From Biomphalaria glabrata (Eukaryota > Mollusca > Gastropoda > Planorbidae): a DNA stretch of 64,000 nucleotides. Below, piece after piece: positions 1 to 11,429 of the stretch (the stretch's first letter is position 1; each line of letters begins with the position of its first letter). The notes under the pieces were generated by a model. The model was not told the origin of the DNA. It saw only the letters and a list, made by a program, of their open reading frames with translations, and made no database searches. The translations under genes were made by a program, and so were the position numbers. Location of the stretch: assembly GCF_947242115.1 (NCBI RefSeq), contig NC_074714.1, positions 42,018,149-42,082,148 on the forward strand, in the 5' to 3' direction.

Positions 1-59
1 GGGGGGGGGCGATTTTTTTCCAAACCCTAACCCTACGCATAAACGTGCATACAGAGCGC

Positions 60-68
60 GCGCACACA

Positions 69-101
<33 letters not shown>

Positions 102-138
102 GCGCGCGCGCGCACACACACACACATATATATATGTG

Positions 139-212
<74 letters not shown>
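60..212. repeat. Compound microsatellite (CA)n/(CG)n/(TA)n
   Basis: Alternating CA/CG runs to about 125, then a nearly pure TA tract to 206. It lies directly upstream of the 97-bp array, separated by about 90 bp. Confidence 0.95.
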
Positions 213-214
<2 letters not shown>

Positions 215-301
215 TATATATAAATATGAGAATTAAAAAAGCATCATTTCTCAACCTTCGGCGAAAAACAAAACAACTGGTGCAGCGCTATAAGGTTCTC
301 T

Positions 302-786
302 GGTGAAGTTCGGGGCGAAGCCCCGACGCCATAAGCGTTTTCTTGCTTTTTTCACTGCAGAAACGCATTCTCCTGACAAGTACAGCTCATTATTCATCAA
401 TGGAGTTCGAGGCGAAGCCCCGACCCCATAAGCGTTTTCTTGCTTTTTTCACTGCAGAAACGCACTCTCCTGACAAGTACAGCTCATTATTCATCAATGG
501 AGTACGGGGCGAAGCCCCGACGCCAAAAGCGTTTTCTTGCATTCTTCATTGCAGAAACGCATTCTCCTGACATCTACAACTCATTACCCATAAATGAAGT
601 TCGGGGCAAAGCCCCGACGCCAAAAGCCTTGTCTTACATTCTTCTCTGCAGAAACGCATTCTCCTGACATCTACAACTCATTACCCATAAATGAAGTTCG
701 GGGCGAAGCCCCGACGCCAAAAGCGTTTTCTTGCATTATTTATTGCAGAAACGCATTCTCCTGACCTGAAGCTCATTATTCATACT
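302..786 (+). repeat. 97-bp tandem repeat, five copies, each with a GCGAAGC hairpin
   Basis: The unit recurs at exactly 97-bp spacing (hairpin starts 311, 408, 505, 602, 699). Each has the palindrome CGGGGCGAAGCCCCG or a one-base variant, then AAGCGTTTTCTTGC and GAAACGCATTCTCCTGAC. Open frames across it are by-products of the repeat. Confidence 0.9.
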
Positions 787-1589
787 ATTAAAAAACGACC
801 TTTCGAATAATGTTGTACTTGAAAAGTATTCTAATTTGAATTTATAGGCCCATAATACATTGCAAATAAAACCGATTTGTTCCTTGAAAAGATAGGATAC
901 CCCACGTATTTAGATTTTTGCTTTGAGGATCGCCGCCGAAAAAAAACTTATTCGATAAATAGTATTCATGAAAACTATGGTATAAATTGTGAGTTATAGT
1001 TTCAAATTTTTTTAGCTAGAAAAATATCAGATTGAGTAAAGGTTGGGAAAAGGTGACTATGAAAATGTTATTTGAGTTTAGAACTCATCTCAATCATGAC
1101 TCTTATACTGAAAAATTTCGTTTGAATTCTAACTTTTCCAATGCAAAGTCTTTCTTAAAATACTTATGATAACTTCATGTGAAATTACAAAAACTCTGTC
1201 TGGAAATGGGAATGGCGGTAGAGTGCAAACGATTAATCCTCGCTCCTTTACTAATTTCTGCTAAAGATTGCATTTGGCATTAAAGAATAGGTATGGGGCG
1301 ACTCGATATAAGAATTTAATTTATAGTATATATAAATTATATTAGTGACAGATTTTTTTAATTTTGTAATTTCTTAACTATAATACAAAAAGAAAAAGTA
1401 TTGATTTGTCCGATGGGGGAAATGCGATAGCATGTATCGCCCCTTCCACCTGGTACAACACTTTTTCATTTAAATTTACTAATGATACAATTTGAGATTA
1501 GAGTGTGGTACGACATATTTACAATGGGTCACATATCAATACGTAGTTTATATTATATAACTAATTTTATTCAAAAACTATGATTCTCC

Positions 1590-2235
1590 ACAAAAATAGG
1601 ACCGCCCCCCCAGCACTCAGAGGGCTAGAGTGGGGAGGGCAGTACATGCAATCGCCCCCCCCCCAACTCACCCCACCAGAAAGGGAGCGACATAATATAA
1701 AATTTATATATTAATTCAACTAATTTTGTTCACAAACTATGATTTCTCCATAAAAACGGACCGCCCCCCCCACTCAAAGGGTTTAGGTGGGAAGGGCAGA
1801 AGAGGTATTCGTCCCCCCCCCCACCAATCGGCAAACAAGGAACGACATAATATAAAGATCGGTTAAAATATCAATAACAAGTTGCAGGGGTATAGATATT
1901 TGATTGATTTGTTAGCAGGCTGTGATTTCTACCAATAAATTGGACCGCCCCCCCCACTCGAAAGTGTAGGGGGGGGCGGGATTGATACCTTCGCCCCCTC
2001 CCGACCCCACCAAATCGGCCAACATACTAGAGGGGGGGCGAAATAATCTAAAAATAGGTTGAAATATAAATAATTAGTATATATTTTTAACATAAGTAAT
2101 AAATTTGTATACAAATTGTGTGAATCCTATACTAAAGTTCGTCCGCCCCCCCCCCTTCGGGGGGGGGGGGTCGGCCGAGTGGGGGGGGGGGGGGCGATCG
2201 CCCCTACCGCCCCCCCCCTGGATCCGCCAGTGGAA
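1590..2235. repeat. Degenerate about 175-bp tandem repeat with G/C homopolymer blocks
   Basis: Four units, each with ATGATTTCTCC-like sequence, GGACCGCCCCCCC, a G-rich middle and an ATCGCCCCCC tract; units begin near 1575, 1740, 1925 and 2115. The last ends CCCTGGATCCGCCAGTGG, a sequence type common at transposon ends in invertebrates. Homopolymer lengths may be affected by sequencing error. Confidence 0.7.
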
Positions 2236-2529
2236 TGACATGTCCTTGTGGAGGAACAATAGTTCATTGTAACTTTTTGGCTTTGAGAGCAGGAAGTTGA
2301 CCACTTGGTTCTGATCTTGTGTGACCATCGTCGAGTGGGTGAGTGATGTCTTAGTGTTTTAATAGAATAATTCGGGTCTAGTCTTAGAGCCTCAGAATAA
2401 GTCAGGTCTAGTTTTTAGGTTTCAATACAGGCGGTGTTATTTAAGGACATTATGTTATCACATTTGGTTACGACCTAAGAAAATGTTTTCAGTTTTCCCA
2501 CTGATACCGTCAAAACTGCTTTGGTTTAT

Positions 2530-2720
2530 CTTCTTATCTTATAAATTACAGATGTTACTTCAAAAAATAGAACATAGTTCGTCTTACCCATTTCATGTGT
2601 CAATCTGGTCATGCATTTTAATCAGTGCTAGGTCGTTGGTTTTCCTGGCTGATTGTAACGCCACTAATGAAGAACTGGCATTTATACGAATGAGTACTAC
2701 CGTTCTAACATATGGAATAA
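2530..2720. repeat. Interspersed repeat shared with 20.34-20.88 kb
   Basis: TATAAATTACAGATGTTACTTCAAAAA, TCTGGTCATGCATTTTAATCAG and TTGGTTTTCCTGGC recur at about 20335 and 20735-20800, in the same order. At 20 kb the two halves are separated by SINE B, so that SINE (or part of it) landed inside a copy of this repeat. I do not recognise the family. Confidence 0.45.
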
Positions 2721-3454
2721 GAAATGTGTCTTTATCTTTTGTTTCTTTCTGAGTATTTTATTAGGTTTTGTTTTTTTCTGTTTGTAAATTATTGTTCAGT
2801 TTTTTATGTAGTACCGCTACTTTACTTTTCAGTCTCTAGATTTAATGATTTTACTAATAGTCTTATTCTAATCAAATAGGAATTTTCGTTTATTAGTTAT
2901 CTTACGGCTCTATTTTGTGTCATTTCTAATGTCTTTTTTTTTTTCCCGAGTTGAGGGATCCCAAACAAAGGATGCATTTCTAGTATTGCCCTAACCAAGG
3001 TAGCATTTTAGTTTTATCTTCCTGTTTGATTAGTAAACATTCTTTTTAATAACTTCAAATGCTTTGTTTGATTATTTAATTAATTCATCAATACGGTTGT
3101 TTCATAATTTTTCAGTTATTATTTCATTTATGATTAAACTAGAAGTGTTTTTAAAGTATCGCATTCAAGTGATACTTGTAATGTTAATTTATATAGGTCA
3201 ATACTTAACCACGTCTAGGAAGTGACGTCGTTTTTTTTTTTAATTAGAGTCCTTAAATTATAAATTGAAGAAATGGCTTTACGCAGCTCAGTGTATTGAA
3301 AATTGACCACAAATGACGTCATTTTTAAAAAGAAATTAAAATGAGATAATTGCGTGGAATATTAATTAAGTGTGAAAAGCTAATTTCCATTGTTACAGTT
3401 TCAACGAATACCTAGTTACATATTAACTAAGAGTTCATAGAAATGGCTGTCTTT

Positions 3455-3640
3455 TCAGGTGGTATGCGCTCTGGACTGCCGCCGGGTTCATTCCAAGTCT
3501 ACTGCCCTCTTCCACCGTCCTGAGGAACATTTGGGCTAGGATGTCATGATGTTCAAACATTTAGAAACATCCGAAACGTGTAAATTAAAGAAACTACAGA
3601 ATCATGTAAAACAAAGAAACACCCGAAACAAGTAAAACTA
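3455..3640 (+). mobile_element. Diverged copy of SINE family A
   Basis: GGTATGCGCTCTGGACTG, a weak B box (GGGTTCATTCC) and the tail GAAACATCCGAAAC correspond in order to SINE A. The tail is followed by two further decayed copies of the AAAGAAAC...CCGAAAC unit. Confidence 0.5.
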
Positions 3641-3984
3641 AGGTGTTCTGCTTTAGATGCGTGTGGTAGTTTAGCCTCGAAACAGTAGAATTGTAATTGC
3701 TTTTTGTATGCACTCTTGTAAAAAAGATCAGCACTTTAAGGGTTAAAAAAAAGCATTAAATTTATAGCAACTCTATTTTTTTAAATTAAATTTATTCATC
3801 AACCCGTCAATTATGTAAATCCTAAGGGTTAGGTCAACTATCTTGTTCAATTTAATATTTATAGCCAACATACGTCTCCATTAACAAACTGTGGTGATTA
3901 GTTTTTATATTCTACTAATTTTATATTCTACTAATTTTATATTCTACTAATTAGTTCATTATGTCTCCCTGTAAATGTTTATTA

Positions 3985-4400
3985 TTACAAAGATTATATG
4001 AACTCTGCCTGTCTGGTACAAAAGTTTGAACACGTTTCTTCTTCCACACCACGTTCTCTGATCAACTTGAAACTTTGCAAATTCGTTGTCGTTGACAATA
4101 CAGGAATTAATTAAAAAAATTAGTCAACTGGTTATTTATTATTTTGATACCAACACAAAAAAAAAAACGAATCCTTCATTATATACAGTTATGGCTACAT
4201 ATGTCGTGTTTTGTCCCCTTAAGTAATCGTGCACGTTATATCTCCCACACCCATTCTCGGATCAAGGGGAAACTTTAAACAATTATTTATTGTACCTAAC
4301 AAAACATGAATCATTTTTTTAAAATAAAAATTAACCAATTAGTTAATTAGTTATTGATAATTAAATATTTTGTTTGATATTGAAAAAAGGGAAATAACTT
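3985..4400. repeat. Interspersed repeat family R2, two adjacent copies
   Basis: The blocks TCTGTCTGGTACAA, TCTCGGATCAAG-like plus GAAACTTT, and AATTAGTTAATTAGTTA-like followed by TATTTTGTTTGATATTGAA occur at 3985-4150 and again at 4200-4400. The same order recurs at 31740-31950 and 51055-51250. It is a low-GC interspersed repeat without coding capacity; class unknown. Confidence 0.6.
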
Positions 4401-5589
4401 CTATATATATTCATGAGTGGTACAGTTGTAAGTGCGGAGTTCTTCACCTTAGATAAGCTTTGTTTTTTTTAAGGATTTTAAAAATATTTTTTTACAATTA
4501 TTGTTCTTGCATTTCCACTTTTCCTCCTCTAAATGGAATGAGCAGTTACGAAGAGACATAATCACGATTTTATTTGCAACATGCAGAGTAGAATGTGCAA
4601 CGGTGATTGCTTTAACTCCATTTGATGGCCTAATCAACGCTACATTTTAACGGAGTTAAAAAAAAACTGATTGATTTTAAACCCGACGTAACATATTCGA
4701 AAGTCAACTTCAGTTGTGACAAAATATGTAGGTTGACGCTGGGTCTGTGTAGCCATGAGACATATGTAAGCATCAAAGACAATGCTTTATTAATAATTGA
4801 TTAATAAAATATATAAACTGTAGGAAAGGGGGACTTAATTTACATGCGACACCATAAAGGTAAATATGTAGGTTTATTTATTATCTCATAAATGTTAACC
4901 TTTTAAGTACAGTTTTACTTTTGATCACAGATCACTGAAATATAGTACACTGCAGTATTATGCAGAAAAATTAAACCAGTTTAAAAACAAAAGAATTGAA
5001 AAAAAACAATCTTTCAATTTCCTTATTCTTGTATTCACAAAACGACCGGAAAAATCTAAAAAGAGGCAGAGAGAAGAGGCCTAAGGACCAAAAATTCATA
5101 TGATGATAAAGCTAAAATTGAATAGCGCAAATTCTGAGGTTTTCTTAAAAAAAAACGAAAAAAAAAACATTCTAAGCTTATTGCTTAAGCTCCGAAATTT
5201 GTAATGCTAAATTTACAACTAATGAAGTACTGCAAATATATTTCAATGGACAGTGTGAATAATCATGAACTATCTACATTTGTGAATAAGTAACCCCTGT
5301 TGGTCTTGCTGAAAGTGGGGTATTATAGACATACAGTCAGAACGACAGCGTCATCGAAAGTCTTTATCGCATTGTTTGTTGTCCTCAGTGATGACTTAAT
5401 GTTAATGTAACCAATTTTCCTGAGAAAAAAAAAAAGGCAGTTGGACTTCAGTTTTCGCTCAACAATGTAAATCCAAACTTTTGGCTCCAATGAAGCACAT
5501 ATTGTGAAAATTATGCAACTGCGCCCTCAAAAGTCTTTATCGCTTTGTTTTGTTGTCACTTGTGTTGTGTATAAGACATTAAATGCAAC

Positions 5590-6187
5590 CAGGGCCTGCC
5601 TTAGGCCACTGCAGCCTATGCGGCCGCAGTGGGCCCCATACTTTCAATGGCCCGCACTAATTCTACGTGTAAATTATTAAATTAAACCATTATAACTGAA
5701 ATTATTAAAATTTCCTCAAAAAATAGACAAAATTGTCGTCTTTAAGGCATTTCTACCAAAATAGTGCCAAAAACCCCAGTAGAAATTTTAGTGAAAGATA
5801 CGCTTCCCCAAACTACTTTGTTGCACTCAGAATATTTTTAGCGATACCCTAACTGTGACATCTGGTGAAAGTTTCTCGCGCCTCAAACTAATCAAGAATT
5901 ACTTGAGGTCAACAATTCACGATTGAACAATTTGGCAATTCTTTCTATTGAGCGTGATCTATGTAAGAATCAGAATTTTGATGATATACTGTAGGACTCA
6001 TGGCTCGTAAAGTAAATTTGATCGGGATTTCGTACTTAATAAAGATGAAATAATGAATAAAATGTAAAGACGAATTTACTTTCAAATACAAAATCTAAAT
6101 TTTCACTTATAATCCTAATCCCTGCCCAGACTGGGCCCTTCGTAATTCGTTTCACACAGGGCCCCGCAAGTGTTAGGGTTGGCCCTG
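5590..6187. mobile_element. hAT-like MITE, about 598 bp
   Basis: The ends are imperfect inverted repeats starting CAGGGCC (left CAGGGCCTGCC...GGGCCCC; right complement CAGGGCCAACCC...GGGGCCC). The element is flanked by ATGCAAC at 5583-5589 and 6189-6195, an 8-bp duplication with one mismatch (aATGCAAC/gATGCAAC). CAGGG ends and 8-bp duplications are the hAT pattern. There is no transposase inside. Confidence 0.7.
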
Positions 6188-6902
6188 GATGCAACTTAAA
6201 AAATACTGGTGAAAAAAGTTTTTAAAAAAGTTTTCACTACACTATGTAACTTACCAAAACCTAAATGACCTGCGCCCCTCCCCCCAAATGTTGGGATTTC
6301 AACCTTAAGGAGTTTCCCATGCATGCGATATCGAACAAACTCTTATGTCAACCGTGTGAAACTTTCAACATTATTCACCTTCATCTATCACTAAGTCTGT
6401 TGGACTGCTGGGGCACCACACATGATCTGTTGACCGTCTCTCTCCCTCTCTCTCTCTCTTTCGCCTTTGATAAGAATCTAATCTAAGACAGGCTCGTCCA
6501 TTATTTATGCTGTCTTCCCATCGGTTTCTCTGTCTGCCTTTTCTTCTTTTTCCTGGTACTGTTTCTTGAAGGAAGGTTTTTACGAGCCCTAAGGACCTTG
6601 TGATAAGGCCATAGCGTTTAAGTTTGTGTTTTTTGACAGTAGTTAACTGGTCATCGTGGGGACCAAAAGTACTAATCTTGTCTCTAATCTCTTCAATATT
6701 ATCACACTAGAAATTCAGCTAGTCTAGAAATCCAGCTATATTAAATGATGACCTCTAATCTGTTTAGCTAACAATATCCATCTTCAAGCTAACCTTTTGG
6801 ACTCGTGATTCAGCCGGATGAACACATTTTGCTATTTGATTCCTTCAAATTTTACAAACCTTAACATTTTGATGTGTGATCAATGAATGTAGTGACAATA
6901 AA

Positions 6903-7925
6903 TCATGGGCGTAGCCAAGGGGGGGTTCTTGGGGTTCAACCCCCCCCCCCCCGAAATGAAATCCCCCCCCTTCCCCCCCCCCCCCCGGGGAATTTAGTGA
7001 CTGATTTTTTGCTTTGATTTTGTTTATTTTAGGTGAGATTTTAATAGTAAACCATCACTTGCCCTAGCAAAACCAAAGAGGTTTTAAGTTTAAAACCCCC
7101 TACCAGGGGGGTTCGAGTTTAAAAACTCCTACCAGGGGGGTTCGAGTTTAAAAACCCCTACCAGGGGGGTTCAAGTTTAAAACCCCTACTAGAGCGATTC
7201 GAGTTTAAAAACCCCTACTAGGGGTTTTGAGTTTAAAACCCCCTACCAGGGGTTTTGAGTTTTAAACCCCCTACCTGGGGTTTTTGCAGTTAACTCCCCC
7301 TCTTCTATAAAACAAAACAAAAAAAAATGCAAACGAAAATCCCCTAATTCCAAGAGCACAGTTAAGGAAGATTTTGATTTTAAAACCCCGTCTAAAATTT
7401 ACGATAAACCCCCTCTTTAATATAAAAAAAAAGCTAATTACGCACTCAAAATGTTATGAGCGTAGATAAATGGGTTTTGACTCAGTTTTGAGTTTAAACC
7501 CCACTTCAGTGGGGTTTGAAGGTAAAAAATACCTCTTTTTAATAATAAAAAAAAGCAAATTATACACTAAAAATGTTATGAGTTTAGTCTATGGGGTTTT
7601 GAGTTTAAACTCCCCTCCAGTGGAGTTTGAAGCAAAAAGTACCTCTTTAATATAAATAAAAGAAAATTACTCACTCTAAAATCTATGAGCGTAGTCAAAG
7701 GGGTTTTGAGTTTAAACCCCCATTCAGAGGGGTTTGCTGCTAAAAATACATCTTCAATATAAAAAAAAAGCAAATTGCACACTAAAATTATTTGAGCGTA
7801 GCCAAGCCAATCGAGGATTTTGAGTTTCTTCTACAGATGGGTTTTTTTTTTTAAAGTTTATAACCCCTCCAGATGGTTTTGAGTCTAAGATCCCCCTACA
7901 GAGCATTTTGAGGTGGAAAACCCCC
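6903..7925. repeat. Nested tandem arrays of TTTAAAACCCC / GGGGTTTGAG motifs
   Basis: The block starts GGGCGTAGCCAAGGGGGG (a common transposon-end motif). Seven units of about 34 bp (AGTTTAAAACCCCCTACCAGGG) run at 7085-7290. Then three or four units of about 110 bp each contain GAGCGTAG, GGGGTTTTGAGTTTAAACCCC and TACCTCTTTAATATAAA at 7450-7810. The small motif is embedded in the larger unit. Confidence 0.75.
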
Positions 7926-8094
7926 AACAGAAGATTGTGACGATAAAACTTCTCTTTTCGATATAAAATCTAAATCAAACTAAAGTCACGTAATTCCAAG
8001 AGCGTATTCAAGAGAGGTTACACATTTTTACCAGTGGCAGGGCTCCATTAATAAACTGCAGTGAATAGTCATCTACCGAAATCGAAAAACACTA

Positions 8095-8425
8095 AATATA
8101 GCTCAACAAAGATGGCTAAGACAGATTTCAGGAGTCAGTTATAGAGATCGGATCTAAATCAAGGAAATCCTATGCCGAACTGGGGATCGACCCCTTAGTA
8201 AGATTGTGAGAGAACGACGCATGAGGTTTGCGGGACATGTTCTCCGACAAAATGAATTACACATAAGAAGAGTTGCAATGATATCCTAGTACAACTTGAC
8301 GCCACTCATTCATGGAAGTCCTCATGGTAGGTGGGAAGAGGCTTCAGACATTACCAGTGACATATTTTTATGGAAACTGCTTGACGTCAAATGCTCCGAA
8401 CGGCGTGGGAGGGTCTAAGTCAGTA
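8095..8425 (+). mobile_element. Degenerate LINE ORF2 C-terminal fragment
   Basis: The reading RRMRFAGHVLRQNELHIRRVAM and, after frame changes, LLDVKCSERRGRV-stop resembles the C-terminal RxxGHxxR region and end of RNase H-less LINEs. The final part also belongs to the 251-bp tandem unit that follows. Confidence 0.55.
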
Positions 8426-8870
8426 AGAATAGCACATTAGGTTTTTAAAATAAAACTTTTTAATAGCATTAAAATGGACTGTAGATACCTCAGAATATGC
8501 ATTTTGTTGGCTTTCCATACCAGAAATAGTGCTTGGCGGGCGGGGCTTCGCCCCGCGCTGGGGAGCTCCTGGCGCTCCCCCAGACCCCCTTGCTAGTAAT
8601 GGCGGGGAGTCTACAATTTTATGGAAACAGTTGGATGGCAAATGCGCCGAACGACGAGGGAGGGTCTAAGTCAGTAAGAATAGCATATTAGCTTTTTGAA
8701 ATAGAACTTTTTAATAGCAGGAAAATGCACTGTAGATACCTCAGAATATGCATTTTGTTGGTTTTCAATATCAGAAATAGTGCTTGGCGGCGGGGCTTCG
8801 CTCCGCGTTGGGGGAGCTACTAGCGCTTCCCCAGACCTCTTTGCTAGTAATGTCGGGGAATCTACAATTT
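8368..8870. repeat. 251-bp tandem duplication with two GC-rich hairpins per unit
   Basis: Two units, offset 251 bp, each run from TTATGGAAAC through GGGAGGGTCTAAGTCAGTAA to the hairpins GCGGGGCTTCGCCCCGC (8540-8556) and GGGGAGC/GCTCCCC (8560-8580), then a CTACAATTTT end. The second unit has decayed stems. The start overlaps LINE-derived sequence. Confidence 0.85.
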
Positions 8871-8984
8871 TTTCACTAACTCATGGAAGAACCTATTCTA
8901 GGGCACAATAAACGTCTTCCGAAAGAATGAAGGGTCAGAATGTAATAAAGATTATGTACACACACACACACACATAAATACATA

Positions 8985-9090
8985 CAATGTTTTTTTCGCG
9001 GGGGAGGGGGGGTCGGGGGGGGGTGGGAGAAAAAATTCACCCCCCGAAACCCCCCCCCCCCCCGAAAAAAAATCCTGGCTACGCCCATGC
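8985..9090. mobile_element. Transposon terminal fragment with G/C homopolymers
   Basis: TTTTTTTCGCGGGGGAGGGG at the left and CCCCCCGAAAAAAAATCCTGG then CTACGCCCATG at the right form a rough inverted repeat. The complement of the right side, CATGGGCGTAGCCAGG, is a common invertebrate transposon end, also seen at 6905. Confidence 0.5.
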
Positions 9091-9189
9091 AATAAATACA
9101 TTGTGTACAATTAGGTATTACATTAAATTGTTCTTCACTACTCATGTTTTTACAAATACAAATATTGGTTTGTATCTTCTTCAATGTGT

Positions 9190-9428
9190 GCAGGACCGGT
9201 CTAAGTCATAGACAAACTAGGCAACCGCCTAGGGCATCCGATTGTTCGGGGCCTCAGATGTTATCATATTTTTAGATAAATAGCAAAACTTGTCCTTAAT
9301 TTTATTGTTGGAGTACACTTGTTTTTTTTTTATAAATTGCATAATTTTAGTATTTTTTTTTTCTATTTCATTTGTGGCCACCAAATTCACTTTGCCTAGG
9401 GCCGCCAATCATCTAAGGCCGGCCCTGA
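9190..9428. mobile_element. Possible MITE with CAGGrCCGG ends
   Basis: The left end CAGGACCGGTCTAAGTCATAG...GCCTAGGGC is mirrored by a right end whose complement is CAGGGCCGGCCTTAGATGAT...GCCCTAGGC. The middle is T-rich and without coding capacity. No clear target duplication, so boundaries are approximate. It resembles the MITE at 5.6 kb in its termini. Confidence 0.55.
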
Positions 9429-9429
9429 A

Positions 9430-11387
9430 AAACAACTGTTTTAGAAATTTAACAAATAATGTCAACCTTTGGGAAACAAAATACAGATAGTTGGCCACAC
9501 AAAGAAAACTCGTTCCAATTGTTCACAGTGTAAGTATCTGGAAATTAAATTTGGTTACGTTTTATTTGTTTCGTTATTCCACATGGTTTCAGTGTCAAGT
9601 TCCAAATGTTTGTTTTTAATTCAAGAAGGTGTTGAAGAAATAAATAGACGTAACTGAATATTGTGTGCGCTGTCTTATGTAAGCTCCAGTAATGTTTTGA
9701 AACGATAAGATACACTGATGTAAAATATTAAACTAGATCTATATCAATGGTTGTGCAAAGTTCACTGGAAAGACTCCTTGTCATATTGAAGCATTACAAG
9801 AACTACATAAAATGAGAAATAATAGACCTAGCATCAGCTTCATGAAGGAGGATTGGATTAAACACATTTTTTTTCATATTACGTGTTTCAATATGCAAGA
9901 AATAAATAGAACTAGATAGTTTAAAATATCACATACGAGGTCAATAGGAGCCGCCTTGGACAACGATTAAGAAATATTTCATTATCTACTTCCTAAAAAT
10001 CTATGTATTCAAGCATATCAAGAACAAACCTTTCAATGACTGTATTGTCAACTTATTTAGTTCAGCCACACGTAGTCCATAATTTCCACATAATTATCTT
10101 TTTTTTTCTTTTTTTTAGGACTACAACCGATGGACCAAACAAAAGACTAAATTAGCGGTCCGCTTGACGTTTGATTGAAGAGAGGACGTAGAATTTGAGA
10201 GCCAGATAATTTTGTTGAAGGGAGCATTGTAATGCTAACCGTTTTGTTGAAGGATGAAATAGTGTTGTGGGCAAAATAAACATATTAAAACCAACTATAT
10301 CAACCGTAGCATACGGGTATTTGCTAGTTCTGTATACAATTTTGAAATTTTGTGTGCTATTTAGGCATCTTAAAGTTGTCATTTAATGTATGCAATTTTA
10401 CATCAAGAATGTCATAGAAAAAGAAAATGTTAAATTTGTCTTCAGAGTCATTAACACTCTCATCATTATGATTGTAATCATACATACGTATTCTTTTTGT
10501 TATCTATATTAAATAATTAATTTATTTTTAATAATTGTTTTTTAAATGTAACCTTTGAATAATTTTTGGTCTCCCCCAAATGCAAACATTGCACAATAGG
10601 TCACGTCGACTATATACTATTTACATTACAAATAAACAGATTTCCAGATCATTTGCTCCCAGTTAAACTAATTATTATTTGCAATGATAATTATCGAGAA
10701 TACTTCTTCTACTGATAAAGATCACATACATTTCTTGAGACAGTTGTCATGGTTGTAGTCTTCCCTGTGCTCTTCACAAGTTTTATAGGCCAGTGAGGTA
10801 GAAATTAAATAAAAATTTTTTTATAAAGGATTTATTTTTATATTTTCTAACAGAGAATCTACTTCAGGCTCAGAACATCGTAAAACAAATCGCTTCCAGG
10901 GTAGTAAAGATTATTATTATCTATACTATAAAATATTAAGCCTAACCTATTATTATAGAAATGAACTAGGTTTCCTTCTTTGGCACTGCCAGGGTCGAAA
11001 TTCGTTAGAGGGAGACAAAATTTCTTGTAGTCCCCTTAACAGTGACCACTGAGGAATTTTTTTTTTTGGTGAGGTCAACAGCAGTACTGCCTTCTGACAA
11101 ACAACGAAAATCTTCTTAGGGTGTTTATAATTATAGAAAGGAACTAATATTCATTCTCTGGCACTGCCAAACAAAATACAATAATGATAATACTAATAAT
11201 AATTATTATTATTAAAGAAGAACTTCATAATTGGCTCAGTGGAGCGTGTAAAAGCTGACTCGATCAGTTTTATTGAAACTTTGTTTTTTACTCACACTTC
11301 GATGTAATGACTGATGAGTTACATTCGGTATTGTTAGTCTTGCACGCAACTAAACCTGACCTACTCTCAAGAACAGAAGAACACATT

Positions 11388-11429
<42 letters not shown>

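Noticed and set aside
20-36. CCCTAACCCTA, resembling telomere repeat
   Set aside because: Fewer than two full units; not a telomere.
343-786. Open frames of 75 codons across the 97-bp array
   Set aside because: They follow the repeat period and stop at equivalent positions; no gene.
10920-11170. TCTATACTATAAAAT, resembling a Helitron 5' end
   Set aside because: No 3' hairpin with CTRR end found; AT-rich chance match is likely.
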